Assembly: GCF_030268965.1 (NCBI RefSeq)
Contig: NZ_BSSE01000019.1
Location: 1 to 64,000 of the forward strand
Source: Microtetraspora sp. NBRC 16547
Lineage (GTDB): Bacteria > Actinomycetota > Actinomycetes > Streptosporangiales > Streptosporangiaceae
Length of the DNA: 64,000 bases
Direction of reading: 5' to 3'
Shown here in pieces: positions 54,442 to 63,482 of this stretch. Both the position numbers and the translations under genes were made by a program. The notes beneath the pieces are model-generated. The model was not told the DNA's origin. It saw nothing but the letters and a program-made list of their open reading frames with translations, and made no database searches. Each line of letters starts with the position of its first letter. The stretch's first letter is position 1.

Positions 54442-54456
54442 TAGAGACGATCTCTA
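54442..54456 (+). promoter_or_regulatory. candidate operator of the tmsAB operon
   Basis: TAGAGA (54442-54447) and TCTCTA (54451-54456) form a perfect 6-bp inverted repeat around CGA. It is 20 nt before the tmsA start, where a promoter is expected. Confidence 0.4.
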
Positions 54457-54476
54457 ACATTCCTGGGGGTGGTTTC

Positions 54477-55847
54477 ATGCCCGAGCGCACGGCCAGTATG
54501 ACCGCCCATCACAAGGCGGTCGAGCAGATCAGGGAGTCGTACGCCGCGATTCCCGAAGGCGCCGCGCCCCGGTTGGCCAAGGCCACCACGAACCTGTTCC
54601 GCTTCCGCGAGCCGACCAAGACGGCCAGGCTCTCCGCGCGCGATCTCGACCAGGTCATCGAGGTGGATCCCGAGACCATGACGGCCGAGGTCCAGGGGAT
54701 GACGACGTACGAGAACCTCGTCGACGCCACCCTGCCGTACGGCCTGATGCCGTGCGTCGTGCCGCAGCTCAAGACGATCACGCTGGGCGGCGCGGTGACC
54801 GGGCTCGGGATCGAGTCCAGCAGCTTCAGGGACGGCCTGCCGCACGAGTCGGTCGAGGAGCTGGAGGTCCTGACCGGCGACGGCAGGATCGTCGTCGCCC
54901 GCGCGGACAACGAGCACGCCGACCTGTTCCGCTCCTTCCCGAACTCGTACGGCACGCTGGGCTACGCCCTGCGGATCCGGATCAAGCTGGCCCCGGTCAA
55001 GCCGTTCGTCCGGCTGACCCACGTGAGGTTCACCGACGCGGCCAAGTGCATGCTCGCCCTGCAGGAGATCTGCCAGAGCGGCGAGCACGACGGCGAGCGG
55101 GTCGACTTCGTCGACGGGACCTACTTCGGGCCCGACGAGCTCTACATCACCGTCGGCACGTTCGCCGACAAGGCGCCCTACGCCTCCGACTACACGGGGA
55201 TGCGCATCTACTACCAGTCGCTGCGGACCCGCACCCGCGACTGGCTCACCGTCCGTGACTACCTGTGGCGCTGGGACACCGACTGGTTCTGGTGCTCGCG
55301 CGCGTTCGGGGTGCAGCAGCCGTTGGTCCGCTCGCTCCTGCCGCGCCGCTGGCTCCGCTCCGACGTCTACCGGCGGCTCGTCGGCCTCGACCAGAGGTAC
55401 GGCGTGACCGCGCGGCTGGACCGCTGGCGGAACAATCCGGTGCAGGAGTCGGTCATCCAGGACGTCGAGGTGCCGGTCGAGCGGGGGGCGGAGTTCCTGG
55501 AGTTCTTCCAGGAGCAGGTCGGCATGACGCCCGTCTGGATGTGCCCGCTCAAGGCGACGGGGGAGTGGTCGCTCTACCCGCTGGAGCCCGGGCGGCTCTA
55601 TGTGAACTTCGGCTTCTGGGGAATGGTGCCGCTGCCCCGGGGCGCGCACGACGGTCATCACAACCGCTTGATCGAAAACGCCGTGCACGAGCTGGAGGGG
55701 CACAAGTCCCTCTACTCCACCTCCTTCTACGAGCGGGAGGAGTTCTGGCGGCTGTACAACGGGGACGCCTACTGGCCGGTCAAACGCTCCTACGACCCCG
55801 GTGGGCGGTTACTCAACCTGTATGAGAAGTGTGTACGGGGAAGGTGA
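54477..55847 (+). CDS. tmsA: FAD-binding oxidoreductase, 10-methylene fatty acid reductase (TmsA-like)
   Basis: The product is 456 residues of the VAO/DHCR24 type. The FAD domain has the PP segment CVVPQLKTITLGGAVTGLGIES and the following SSSFRDGLPHESVEELEVL, which equals the DHCR24-like flavoproteins. The pairing with a cyclopropane-synthase-like methyltransferase 3 nt downstream is that of tmsA-tmsB (bfaA/bfaB) in mycobacteria and Thermomonospora, where TmsB makes 10-methylene acyl phospholipids from oleoyl chains and TmsA reduces them to 10-methyl chains. ATG 54477 follows GGGGGTGG. No terminal membrane helix is seen. Confidence 0.85.
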   Translation: MPERTASMTAHHKAVEQIRESYAAIPEGAAPRLAKATTNLFRFREPTKTARLSARDLDQVIEVDPETMTAEVQGMTTYENLVDATLPYGLMPCVVPQLKTITLGGAVTGLGIESSSFRDGLPHESVEELEVLTGDGRIVVARADNEHADLFRSFPNSYGTLGYALRIRIKLAPVKPFVRLTHVRFTDAAKCMLALQEICQSGEHDGERVDFVDGTYFGPDELYITVGTFADKAPYASDYTGMRIYYQSLRTRTRDWLTVRDYLWRWDTDWFWCSRAFGVQQPLVRSLLPRRWLRSDVYRRLVGLDQRYGVTARLDRWRNNPVQESVIQDVEVPVERGAEFLEFFQEQVGMTPVWMCPLKATGEWSLYPLEPGRLYVNFGFWGMVPLPRGAHDGHHNRLIENAVHELEGHKSLYSTSFYEREEFWRLYNGDAYWPVKRSYDPGGRLLNLYEKCVRGR

Positions 55848-55850
55848 TGC

Positions 55851-57110
55851 ATGAAACTCGCCGAGATCTTCGAGAAGATCGTTGGCCCGAACGCGGACGT
55901 GCAGTTCGTCGCATATGACGGGAGCAAGGCGGGTCCCCCCACCGCCGACGTCCGTGTCGAAGTGAAGTCGCCCATCGCGGTCGCGTATCTCGCACAGGCC
56001 CCGGGAGAGCTCGGTATGGCCCGGGCGTACGTCTCCGGCCACATCGACGTCCACGGCGACATGTACGAGCTGCTCAACCGGATGTGGTCGCTGACGCTCA
56101 ACGACCTCCCGCTCAGCGAGAAGATCGCCGCGGTCCGCGCCCTCGGCACCAAGCCGCTGCTGATGCGGGTGCCCCCGCCGCCCCAGGAGATGCGGCGCAG
56201 CACGCTGGCCCGGCTCGGCAGCAGGCACGCCAAGCAGCGCGACGCCGAGGCGATCCACCACCACTACGACGTCTCCAACCAGTTCTACGAGTGGGTGCTC
56301 GGCCCCTCCATGGCGTACACATGTGCGGTCTTCCCGTCCGCGGACGCCACGCTGGAGGAGGCGCAGTACGCCAAGTTCGACCTGGTGGCCAAGAAGCTCG
56401 ACCTCCAGCCGGGCATGCGCCTGCTCGACATCGGCTGCGGCTGGGGCGGCATGGTCATGCACGCCTCCCGCGAGTACGGCGTGAAGAGCCTCGGCGTCAC
56501 GCTCTCCCGGCAGCAGGCCGAGTACGCGCAGAAGGCGATCGCCGAGGCCGGCCTGTCCGAGCTGGCCGAGGTCCGCTTCATGGACTACCGCGACGTCAAG
56601 GAGTCCAGCTTCGACCGGGTCAGCTCGATCGGCCTCACCGAGCACATCGGCAAGGACAACCTGCCGTCATACTTCTCGTTCCTGTACAGCAAGCTCAAGG
56701 CGGGCGGGCGGCTGCTCAACCACTGCATCACCCGGCCGACCGGCAAGGAGAAGACGATCAACAAGGGCGGTTTCATCAACCGCTACGTCTTCCCGGACGG
56801 CGAGCTGGAATCGACCGGCCACCTCGTCCGCCAGATGGAGGACACCGGCTTCGAGATCCGCCACCAGGAGAACCTCCGAGAGCACTACGCCCTCACGCTC
56901 CGCGAGTGGTGCGCCAACCTCGACGCCCACTGGGACGAGGCGGTCCGTGAGGTCGGCCGGGGCACGGCCCGGGTGTGGCGGCTCTACATGGCCGGGTGCG
57001 TCGTCGGGTTCGAGCGGAACAAGGTCCAGCTCCACCAGGTCCTCGGCGTCAAGCTCGACCGCGACGCGAACTCCCACGTGGCGCTCCGCCCGTCGCTCGA
57101 CTGGCCCTGA
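55851..57110 (+). CDS. tmsB: SAM-dependent fatty acyl phospholipid methyltransferase (TmsB-like)
   Basis: The product is 419 residues of the cyclopropane fatty acid synthase family. An N-terminal lipid-binding part is followed by HHHYDVSNQFYEWVLGPSMAYTCAVF, the SAM motif LLDIGCGWGGM (about residue 190), and the SIGLTEHIG and HCITRP segments. It follows tmsA in one operon (3 nt apart, ribosome site GGAAGGTG), which marks it as the enzyme that adds the methyl branch at C10 rather than a plain cyclopropane synthase. The Glu of LTEHIG is the expected active-site acid. Confidence 0.88.
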   Translation: MKLAEIFEKIVGPNADVQFVAYDGSKAGPPTADVRVEVKSPIAVAYLAQAPGELGMARAYVSGHIDVHGDMYELLNRMWSLTLNDLPLSEKIAAVRALGTKPLLMRVPPPPQEMRRSTLARLGSRHAKQRDAEAIHHHYDVSNQFYEWVLGPSMAYTCAVFPSADATLEEAQYAKFDLVAKKLDLQPGMRLLDIGCGWGGMVMHASREYGVKSLGVTLSRQQAEYAQKAIAEAGLSELAEVRFMDYRDVKESSFDRVSSIGLTEHIGKDNLPSYFSFLYSKLKAGGRLLNHCITRPTGKEKTINKGGFINRYVFPDGELESTGHLVRQMEDTGFEIRHQENLREHYALTLREWCANLDAHWDEAVREVGRGTARVWRLYMAGCVVGFERNKVQLHQVLGVKLDRDANSHVALRPSLDWP

Positions 57111-57155
57111 GCCGGGCGGAGGCCGTTCGTGGTCTTCGACGCGCCGTCGTGACCG

Positions 57156-58679
57156 CTACCGCAGCTCGCGCTTGAGGATCTTGCCGGTAGCGGTCATGGG
57201 CAGGGCGTCGCGGAACTCGATGATCCGCGGGTACTTGTAGGCCGCCATCGTCTCGCGGCACCAGGCGACCAGCGCGTCCTCGGTGACCGTCGCGCCCGCG
57301 TTGCGGATGATGTACGCCTTGATCTCCTCGCCGTGCGAGTCGTGCGGAACGCCGACGACCGCGGCGAGCGAGACGTCTTCGTGGGTCATCAGCACCTCCT
57401 CGATCTCGCGCGGGTAGACGTTGAAGCCGCCCCGGATGATCATGTCCTTGGCGCGGTCGACGATGAAGTAGTAGCCGTCCTCGTCGCGCCTGGCCACGTC
57501 ACCGGTGCGGAACCAGCCATCGTTCATGACCTCTGCTGTCGCCTCGGGCCGGTTGAAGTAGCCCTTCATGACGTTGTGGCCGCGGACGGCGATCTCGCCG
57601 AGCTCGTCCTGGGTGTTCCACTCGGCGTCGACGAGCTTCATCTCCACGCCCCAGATGGGGGTGCCGATCGAGCCCGGCTTCATCGGCCGGCCCGGCTGGT
57701 TGAAGGACGCCACCGGCGAGGTCTCGGACAGGCCGTACCCTTCGAGAACGCCGATGCCGAAGGTGGCCGAGAAGTCCTTCAGCACCTCCACGGGGATCGC
57801 CGCGCCGCCGGAGACGGCGGTGACCAGGGTGGAGGGCACCTCGGCGGCGCCGGTGTGGATCGCGGTCAGCATCGCCCAGTACATCGTGGGCACGCCGGCG
57901 AACATCGTGACCTTCTCCGCCGCCATCAGCTTGAGGGCGTCCACCGGCTCGAACCGGGGCACGAGCACCAGCGCGGCGCGCCGCCGGAACCCGACGTTCA
58001 TCATCGTGGTCTGGCCGAACGAGTGGAACAGCGGCAGCGTGGCCAGGAAGACGTCGTCACCCTGGCGGGGGAACATCTCGTCGCTGACCATGGCGTTGAG
58101 CAGCATGTTCTGGTGGCTGAGCTCGGCGCCCTTGGGCTGCCCGGTGGTGCCGCTGGTGTAGAGGATGACGGCGGTGTCGTCCGGCGCCGTCTGCACCGTC
58201 TGGAACTCGCCGGACACCCCGTCGAGCGCGGCCCAGAAGGTCTCGCCGTACTGCGACTCGGTGGCGAACGCCTGCGCGGGCAGCACGACGAAGTGCTCGG
58301 CGCCGGACTCCTCGAAGCCCTTGAGGCCGCGCTCGCCGAGCGGGAGCTCGGGGGTGCCCTCGAAGCAGAAGAACGCCTTCGCATCGGAGTCGTCGAGGTG
58401 GTAGGCGATCTCCCGCGACTGGAGCAGCACGTTCAGCGGGACGACGGTCGCGCCCGCCTTGAGGATGCCGAAGTAGACGAAGGGGAAGTAGGGAAGGTTG
58501 GGGCAGGCCAGCGCCACCTTGTCGCCCTTGCCGATGCCCCGGAAGACGAGCAGGTTCGCCACCTGGTTGGCGATGGTGTTGACGAGGGAGTAGGGCAGGC
58601 GCAGATCTCCGAAGACGACGGCGGTCCGGTCCGGGGTTTCCCGGGCGCTGTCCTCGAGCACGACAGAGAGATTGAGCAT
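57156..58679 (-). CDS. long-chain fatty acid CoA ligase
   Basis: The product is 507 residues of the ANL superfamily. The P-loop is LYTSGTTGQPKGAELSH, followed by EGYGLSETSPV, GWFRTGDVARRDEDGYYF, the hinge KDMIIRGGFNVYPREIEE and the catalytic Lys in PMTATGKILKREL. It activates fatty acids with ATP and CoA. ATG 58679 follows GAGGAG. A TetR-type palindrome in its promoter region suggests lipid-responsive repression. It faces the tmsAB operon and is divergent from the P450. Confidence 0.93.
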   Translation of the reverse strand: MLNLSVVLEDSARETPDRTAVVFGDLRLPYSLVNTIANQVANLLVFRGIGKGDKVALACPNLPYFPFVYFGILKAGATVVPLNVLLQSREIAYHLDDSDAKAFFCFEGTPELPLGERGLKGFEESGAEHFVVLPAQAFATESQYGETFWAALDGVSGEFQTVQTAPDDTAVILYTSGTTGQPKGAELSHQNMLLNAMVSDEMFPRQGDDVFLATLPLFHSFGQTTMMNVGFRRRAALVLVPRFEPVDALKLMAAEKVTMFAGVPTMYWAMLTAIHTGAAEVPSTLVTAVSGGAAIPVEVLKDFSATFGIGVLEGYGLSETSPVASFNQPGRPMKPGSIGTPIWGVEMKLVDAEWNTQDELGEIAVRGHNVMKGYFNRPEATAEVMNDGWFRTGDVARRDEDGYYFIVDRAKDMIIRGGFNVYPREIEEVLMTHEDVSLAAVVGVPHDSHGEEIKAYIIRNAGATVTEDALVAWCRETMAAYKYPRIIEFRDALPMTATGKILKRELR

Positions 58680-58709
58680 CGCCGCTCCTCGGTTCCTTGG
58701 GGGGTTACA

Positions 58710-58725
58710 TACCGACCGGTTGGTA
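58710..58725. promoter_or_regulatory. TetR-type operator before the acyl-CoA ligase gene
   Basis: TACCGACCGGTTGGTA is an inverted repeat matching at 7 of 8 positions, with the ACCGACCGGT core common in sites of TetR-family lipid regulators. It lies 31 nt upstream of the ligase start codon and between the divergent ligase and P450 genes. Confidence 0.55.
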
Positions 58726-58852
58726 ACACACCGTACTAGTAGATCGCCCCGAATGTCATGATCGTAAGGACATCTGGCGGAGGCCGGAGGGGTGTGGCAC
58801 TATCGAAAACCGAACGCGATTCCAGTCCCTCACAGGCCCGGAGGCCCGGCCC

Positions 58853-60124
58853 ATGACGACTCAGCCCGCGGATCGCACGCCGATCAGGTCGGCGGCCGAT
58901 GTCAACCTGACCGACTGGGACTTCTGGGCCCGGCCCATCGCGGAGCGTGAGCACGCCTTCCGCCTGCTGCGCGACCTGGAGGTGCCCGCCTTCTACGCCG
59001 AACCGGAGCTGTCGTTCGCGCCGGCGGGCCCCGGCTACCACGCCCTCGTACGGCACGCCGACATCGTCGAGGTGAGCCGGAACCCCGAGGTCTTCTGCTC
59101 GGGCGACGGCGGCGCGACCAACATCGTCGACATGCCGGCCGAGTTCGTCGAGTACTTCGGCTCGATGATCAGCATGGACGACCCCCGGCACGCCCGGCTG
59201 CGCCGGATCGTCTCGCGGGCGTTCACGCCGAGGATGATCAAGCAGTTCGAGGCCGACGTGGAGGCGGCGGCCGTCCGCATCGTGGACGAACTGCTGGCGA
59301 AGGGGCCGGGATGCGACTTCGTCGCCGAGGTGGCCGCCCGCCTGCCCTTGAAGATCATCTGCGACATGATGGGGATCCCGGAGCGGGACTACGGGTTCGT
59401 CTTCGACCGGTCGAACATCATCCTCGGCGCCTCCGACCCGGAGTACGTCAGTGACCCGGAGGCCATCGCCACCGCGCTGCTCACCGCCGGGATGGACCTG
59501 CAGCAGCTCGTCCAGGACCTGGCCGCGCACCGCACGGAGAACCCGACGGGAGACCTCACGTCCTCCCTCGTCAACGCCAACATCGACGGCGAGCGGCTGA
59601 CCGCGCAGGAGCTCGGCTCGTTCTTCATCCTGCTCGTCGTCGCGGGCAACGAGACCACCCGCAACGCCATCTCGTACGGCATGCGCCTGCTCACGCTCAA
59701 CCCGGAGCAGAGGAGACTCTGGACGGAGGATTTCGCCGGGCGGACGCCGGGCGCGGTCGAGGAGATCGTCCGGCTTGCGTCACCGGTCAACTACATGCGC
59801 CGCAAGGTCACCCGCGACCATGAGATGAACGGCCACCTGTACCGGCAGGGCGAGAAGGTCGTCCTCTACTACTGGTCCGCGAACCGGGACGAGTCGGTCT
59901 TCACCGATCCGCTCCAGTTCGACATCCTCCGCGACCCCAACCCGCACCTCGGCTTCGGCGGGCCCGGCCCGCACTTCTGCCTCGGCGCCCACCTGGCCCG
60001 GCGGGAGATCAGCGTCATGTTCCGCGAGCTGCTCACCCGCGTCCCGCGGATCGAGGCTGGCGAGCCGGAGATTCTCTTCTCCAGCTTCATCAACGGCACC
60101 AAGCACATGACCTGCACGTTCTGA
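58853..60124 (+). CDS. cytochrome P450 (CYP125/CYP124-like)
   Basis: The product is 423 residues. The I-helix oxygen motif is AGNETTRNAI, the ExxR motif is EEIVR, and the heme segment is FGGPGPHFCLGAHLARRE with Cys 376 as the iron ligand. The FGGxGxHxC spacing and length match the actinobacterial CYP124/125/142 group that oxidises the ends of sterol side chains or methyl-branched lipids. The substrate is inferred from neighbours only. No redox partner gene is adjacent. GGAGG is upstream of ATG 58853. Confidence 0.92.
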   Translation: MTTQPADRTPIRSAADVNLTDWDFWARPIAEREHAFRLLRDLEVPAFYAEPELSFAPAGPGYHALVRHADIVEVSRNPEVFCSGDGGATNIVDMPAEFVEYFGSMISMDDPRHARLRRIVSRAFTPRMIKQFEADVEAAAVRIVDELLAKGPGCDFVAEVAARLPLKIICDMMGIPERDYGFVFDRSNIILGASDPEYVSDPEAIATALLTAGMDLQQLVQDLAAHRTENPTGDLTSSLVNANIDGERLTAQELGSFFILLVVAGNETTRNAISYGMRLLTLNPEQRRLWTEDFAGRTPGAVEEIVRLASPVNYMRRKVTRDHEMNGHLYRQGEKVVLYYWSANRDESVFTDPLQFDILRDPNPHLGFGGPGPHFCLGAHLARREISVMFRELLTRVPRIEAGEPEILFSSFINGTKHMTCTF

Positions 60125-60247
60125 CCGGCTCGGCCGGCGGTGCCGGTTCCCGAGCGACCAGGCACCTTCCTGAGCTCGCAGTTCAGGCCGTTTCGTCCGA
60201 CACCGCAGTGGGACTGCCGCCAGGAACGACAGCTTGCTGATCAAGCG

Positions 60248-60622
60248 CTAGGGCGCCCATGTCTCCAACGCGAGCAGATCGCGCATCGACACCATGCCCA
60301 CCAGACGCCCGTTCTCGTCCACCGGCATGTGCCGCACTCCGGCCTCCAGCATTCGGAGGGCGACGTCACGGGTGTCCTCGTCCAAGCGCGCGGTCCGTAG
60401 CTCCATCGAGGCGCACGCGGCGGCGTTCACCGTGGTGGGGTCCCGGTACGTGGCCAGCGCCCTCGTCAGGTCACGCTCCGTGATCACCCCTGTGACCCGC
60501 TCGCCTTCCAGTACGGCCAGCGCGCCGACGTTCTTCTCCATCATCTGTCGCGCCACCTCGGGCAGCCGCTCATCGGCCTGGCATCCGAAGACCATCGGAC
60601 GGTAGACGTTCCTGATGCGCAT
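60248..60622 (-). CDS. CBS domain pair protein
   Basis: The product is 124 residues, two CBS motifs and nothing else: VGALAVLEGERVTGVITERDL (about 32-52) and VRHMPVDENGRLVGMVSMRDLL (about 95-116). Such pairs bind adenine nucleotides as energy sensors. The target is unknown. AGGAGGG precedes ATG 60622. It is convergent with the P450 gene and divergent from the acetyltransferase. Confidence 0.92.
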   Translation of the reverse strand: MRIRNVYRPMVFGCQADERLPEVARQMMEKNVGALAVLEGERVTGVITERDLTRALATYRDPTTVNAAACASMELRTARLDEDTRDVALRMLEAGVRHMPVDENGRLVGMVSMRDLLALETWAP

Positions 60623-60803
60623 CGTCCCTCCTCTGGAGCCGTCTATTCAGAGAAGCACACCCCGTACGGAGATCCGCACGACAGGGTGGCTACCCGGCGC
60701 CGAAGTCGTGAACCCCCTCGGCACGGCCGTACGAATCCGGAGCGCGGATTCGGAGAGGGGCACGTCCCAGAAGCCCCGTTAGTGTACGTACCAAACGTTC
60801 GTT

Positions 60804-61412
60804 ATGAACACGCCCGGAGGTCCGGTGTTCGCTCTCCCCCTCACCTCGCACGCCGAGCTGCGGCCGCTTGAGTCCTGGATGGCCGAGGAGTTCCTCGACC
60901 ACATGGATCGGGCGCGCGAGCACATCTCGCCATGGGTCTCGCCGACGTTCGCCGCCGCGGACCTCGCCGAGGCACGTGCGCTGCTGCGGCGCTACGCCGA
61001 CCTGCGGGCCCGGGACGCGGGCGGCATCTGGGGAATCTGGCTGGAGGGCACCCTCGTCGGCGGCGTGCTGTTCGTGTCGTTCGACGCCGCCCTGGGCGTC
61101 TGCGAGGCGGGGTGCTGGCTCGAACCCGGCGCGGAGGGGCGAGGGCTGGTCACCCGTGCCGTCGAGCGGATCGTCGACTGGGCCGTGCTGGAGCGCGGCA
61201 TCCAGCGTGTCGAGTGGCGAACCAACGCCGAGAACACGCCCAGCATCAACGTCGCCAAGCGGCTGGGCATGACCCTCGACGGCACCCTGCGGCAGGTCTA
61301 TCCGTCCGGTGATCGGCGTATCGACATCGAGGTCTGGTCGGTACTCGCCGGCGAGTGGCGGTCGCACCGAACACAGGCCGCCGCGGACACGGCCGAGACG
61401 ATCGATTCCTGA
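60804..61412 (+). CDS. GNAT acetyltransferase (RimJ/RimL type)
   Basis: The product is 202 residues. The pattern LTSHAELRPLESWMAEE, GGIWGIWLEGTLVGGV, the CoA loop EPGAEGRGLVTRAVERIVDW and EWRTNAENTPSINVAKRLGM is that of N-terminal protein or ribosomal protein acetyltransferases. The start ATG 60804 overlaps an imperfect 16-bp palindrome (60789-60804, 6 of 8 positions), a possible repressor site. The gene is convergent with the large membrane protein gene, and the stops are 8 nt apart. Confidence 0.88.
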   Translation: MNTPGGPVFALPLTSHAELRPLESWMAEEFLDHMDRAREHISPWVSPTFAAADLAEARALLRRYADLRARDAGGIWGIWLEGTLVGGVLFVSFDAALGVCEAGCWLEPGAEGRGLVTRAVERIVDWAVLERGIQRVEWRTNAENTPSINVAKRLGMTLDGTLRQVYPSGDRRIDIEVWSVLAGEWRSHRTQAAADTAETIDS

Positions 61413-61421
61413 TCGATCGTC
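61397..61421. terminator. bidirectional hairpin across convergent gene ends
   Basis: GACGATCGAT (61397-61406) pairs with ATCGATCGTC (61412-61421). The stem includes the last codons and stop of the acetyltransferase gene and reaches the stop of the opposite gene, so one hairpin may end both transcripts. Confidence 0.6.
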
Positions 61422-63349
61422 TAGCCGACCGGGCGGATCTGCTTGAAGACCGTGTTGATGTCGGGCAGCAGCTCGTCCTTCTGCTTGGGCACCTGCATGT
61501 AGACGATGGTCGGAAGGTCGCCGCCGGCGTTCAGCGCCGCGACGACCGCCGTCGTCTGCTCGGAACCGTTCTTCACCGTGAAGGCGATGAGCTCGCCGGT
61601 CATGCCGCCCCGCGACACCCGCTGCTGGGCCGCCTTGGAGACCTTGTTGTCCTTGTCGAAGAGCTTCTGCCGCGTCTGGAACATCACCGAGTTGATCACG
61701 GGCCCGAGGTCGTCCTCGGAGGTGTACTTCCCGGCCAGGGACTGCGCCAGCGGGCCGGTCATCACCTGGGCGAACTGTAGCTTGCCCTCCGGGGTCGTCC
61801 CGGCCGGGACGTACTGCCGGGTGGCGAAGCCGTACGTGTCCTGGATGTGCTGGGTGCGCTGGTCGAGCTGCCAGGGGCCGCCGAGCTTGGGTAGCGTGAT
61901 CTGCCCGGCCGAGTCGGTGACCGTACCGGAGACGGGGGACGGCGTGCCCTTGTACGTCGGCAGGGGCAGCGACTGCGGCTTGGCCGCGACCGGCGCCGAC
62001 TGCTTGGCGGACGGCTTCGCGGACGGCTTGGTATCGGCTGGCGCGTCGCCGGAGCTCAGCGGGCCGGAGACGAACGCCCACACCAGCGCGGCGATCAGCG
62101 CGACGACCACCGATCCGATCAGCGCGAACAGCCAGATCGGCCGCCCGCCCTCGTCGTCGTAGTAGTCGTCGGGCCCGCGCTCACCCTCGGGGCCGAAGAC
62201 GGTGTTCCACAGCTCCTCCTGGCGGTGCGCCGGAGGCGTCTTGGGGCCGCTGATCTGGCCGGCCGTGACGAACGGGCGGTACGGGTCGGCCGGGTCCATG
62301 CCCTCCTGCGGCCGGTCGAACGGCCCGGCCGCTCCGGGGAAGCCGGACGGGGCAGCCGTGGGGGAGCCGGGAGGAGCGGACGGAGCAGGTGCGGCGGGGG
62401 CGGCCTGCGGGTACGCGGCCGGCGCGGGCATCGACATCGTGGCCTCGGCCGCCAGGCCGCCGTACGGCGGACGGTCGCCGCTCAGCGGGTCCATCCGCGG
62501 CGCGGTGCCCTGGCCCAGGGGGTCCTGGCTCAAGGGGTCGGACCGCAGCGGGTCGTGCCGCATCGGATCCATGTGGTCCTGTCGCAGGGGGTCCGGGCGC
62601 ACGCCCAGCGGATCCTCACGCAGCGGGTCGGGACGCAGCGGATCGGGACGGAGAGGATCGGGACGCATGGGGTCGTGCCGGAGCCCATCGGGGCGCGTGA
62701 CATCCGGACGGGCGGAATCCGCGCGTACGGGGTCGGGCCACATGGGCTCCGGTCGCATGGGGTCGGACCGCAGCGGGCCGGACAGCGGGTCGGGGCGCGT
62801 GGGATCCGGGCGCGTGCCCAGCGGGTCGGCGCCGTACGACGCCGGGGGCTGCGGCAGGAAGGGGTCGGCGCCGGTCGCGTGCTGCGAGGACTGCGGCATG
62901 CCGTACGGGTCGTCCGAGCGCGTGTCGCCGTACGAGGCCAGGGGCGGCGGCAGGAACGCGCTCCGCTCCTCCCTGCCGTAGGGCTGGGCCGACGACGGGT
63001 GCTGCCCGGCGCGGTGTGGTGACTGGTCCGCGCCCGGGTCGGCCGGGTCGAAGGACCGGGCCGACGGCGTGAAAGAAGAGGCCGCGGGGACCTCGGGCCA
63101 GGCCGGTGAAACCTCCGGCCACGCCGGGGTCCGCTGCGGCTCGCTGTGCTCCGAGGGCATGGTACCTCCCGAGATCATGCCCGAATTGGGTGCGCCTGGC
63201 ATGATCTCATGCGAACCTGGGGGCGCCGCACGGAAACCAGAGAATGCTCCGCGGAATTGCTCGCCCGTCGGGTCGGTCGGCGGGTCCTGCATCGGAAGGT
63301 CCGACTGCGGGAAATCCGGGCCCGATCCCGGCTGGACTGAGTTCACCAC
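61421..63349 (-). CDS. membrane-anchored protein with DPLR repeats (paralogue of 41794-42780)
   Basis: The product is 642 residues. The first 400 are cytoplasmic and low-complexity, with a run of five-residue repeats of the type RPDPL (coded in about 62520-62840 by a 15-bp unit). A single helix (about 425-447: PIWLFALIGSVVVALI) is followed by a Lys/Ala/Ser/Pro linker and an outer domain of about 150 residues. That domain shares FATRQ and the ending DINTVFKQIR with the protein at 41794-42780. GTG 63349 is the longest start. No known domain was recognised. Confidence 0.8.
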   Translation of the reverse strand: MVNSVQPGSGPDFPQSDLPMQDPPTDPTGEQFRGAFSGFRAAPPGSHEIMPGAPNSGMISGGTMPSEHSEPQRTPAWPEVSPAWPEVPAASSFTPSARSFDPADPGADQSPHRAGQHPSSAQPYGREERSAFLPPPLASYGDTRSDDPYGMPQSSQHATGADPFLPQPPASYGADPLGTRPDPTRPDPLSGPLRSDPMRPEPMWPDPVRADSARPDVTRPDGLRHDPMRPDPLRPDPLRPDPLREDPLGVRPDPLRQDHMDPMRHDPLRSDPLSQDPLGQGTAPRMDPLSGDRPPYGGLAAEATMSMPAPAAYPQAAPAAPAPSAPPGSPTAAPSGFPGAAGPFDRPQEGMDPADPYRPFVTAGQISGPKTPPAHRQEELWNTVFGPEGERGPDDYYDDEGGRPIWLFALIGSVVVALIAALVWAFVSGPLSSGDAPADTKPSAKPSAKQSAPVAAKPQSLPLPTYKGTPSPVSGTVTDSAGQITLPKLGGPWQLDQRTQHIQDTYGFATRQYVPAGTTPEGKLQFAQVMTGPLAQSLAGKYTSEDDLGPVINSVMFQTRQKLFDKDNKVSKAAQQRVSRGGMTGELIAFTVKNGSEQTTAVVAALNAGGDLPTIVYMQVPKQKDELLPDINTVFKQIRPVG

Positions 63350-63482
63350 AGCGAAGAGAGTAAACTAAAGGGACAAAGAGGTCACAGCGGAGCTATCACC
63401 ATCGCGTATCGCTCGTCTAGAGGCGAACGCCGTCCGGTAGATCCTGAAGCGACGCTCTTGCCGTCTGCGCTACCCTTGGTAT

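Noticed and set aside
62518-62840. CRISPR-like repeat array
   Set aside because: The repeats have a 15-bp period without spacers and code for RPDPL units in a long frame.
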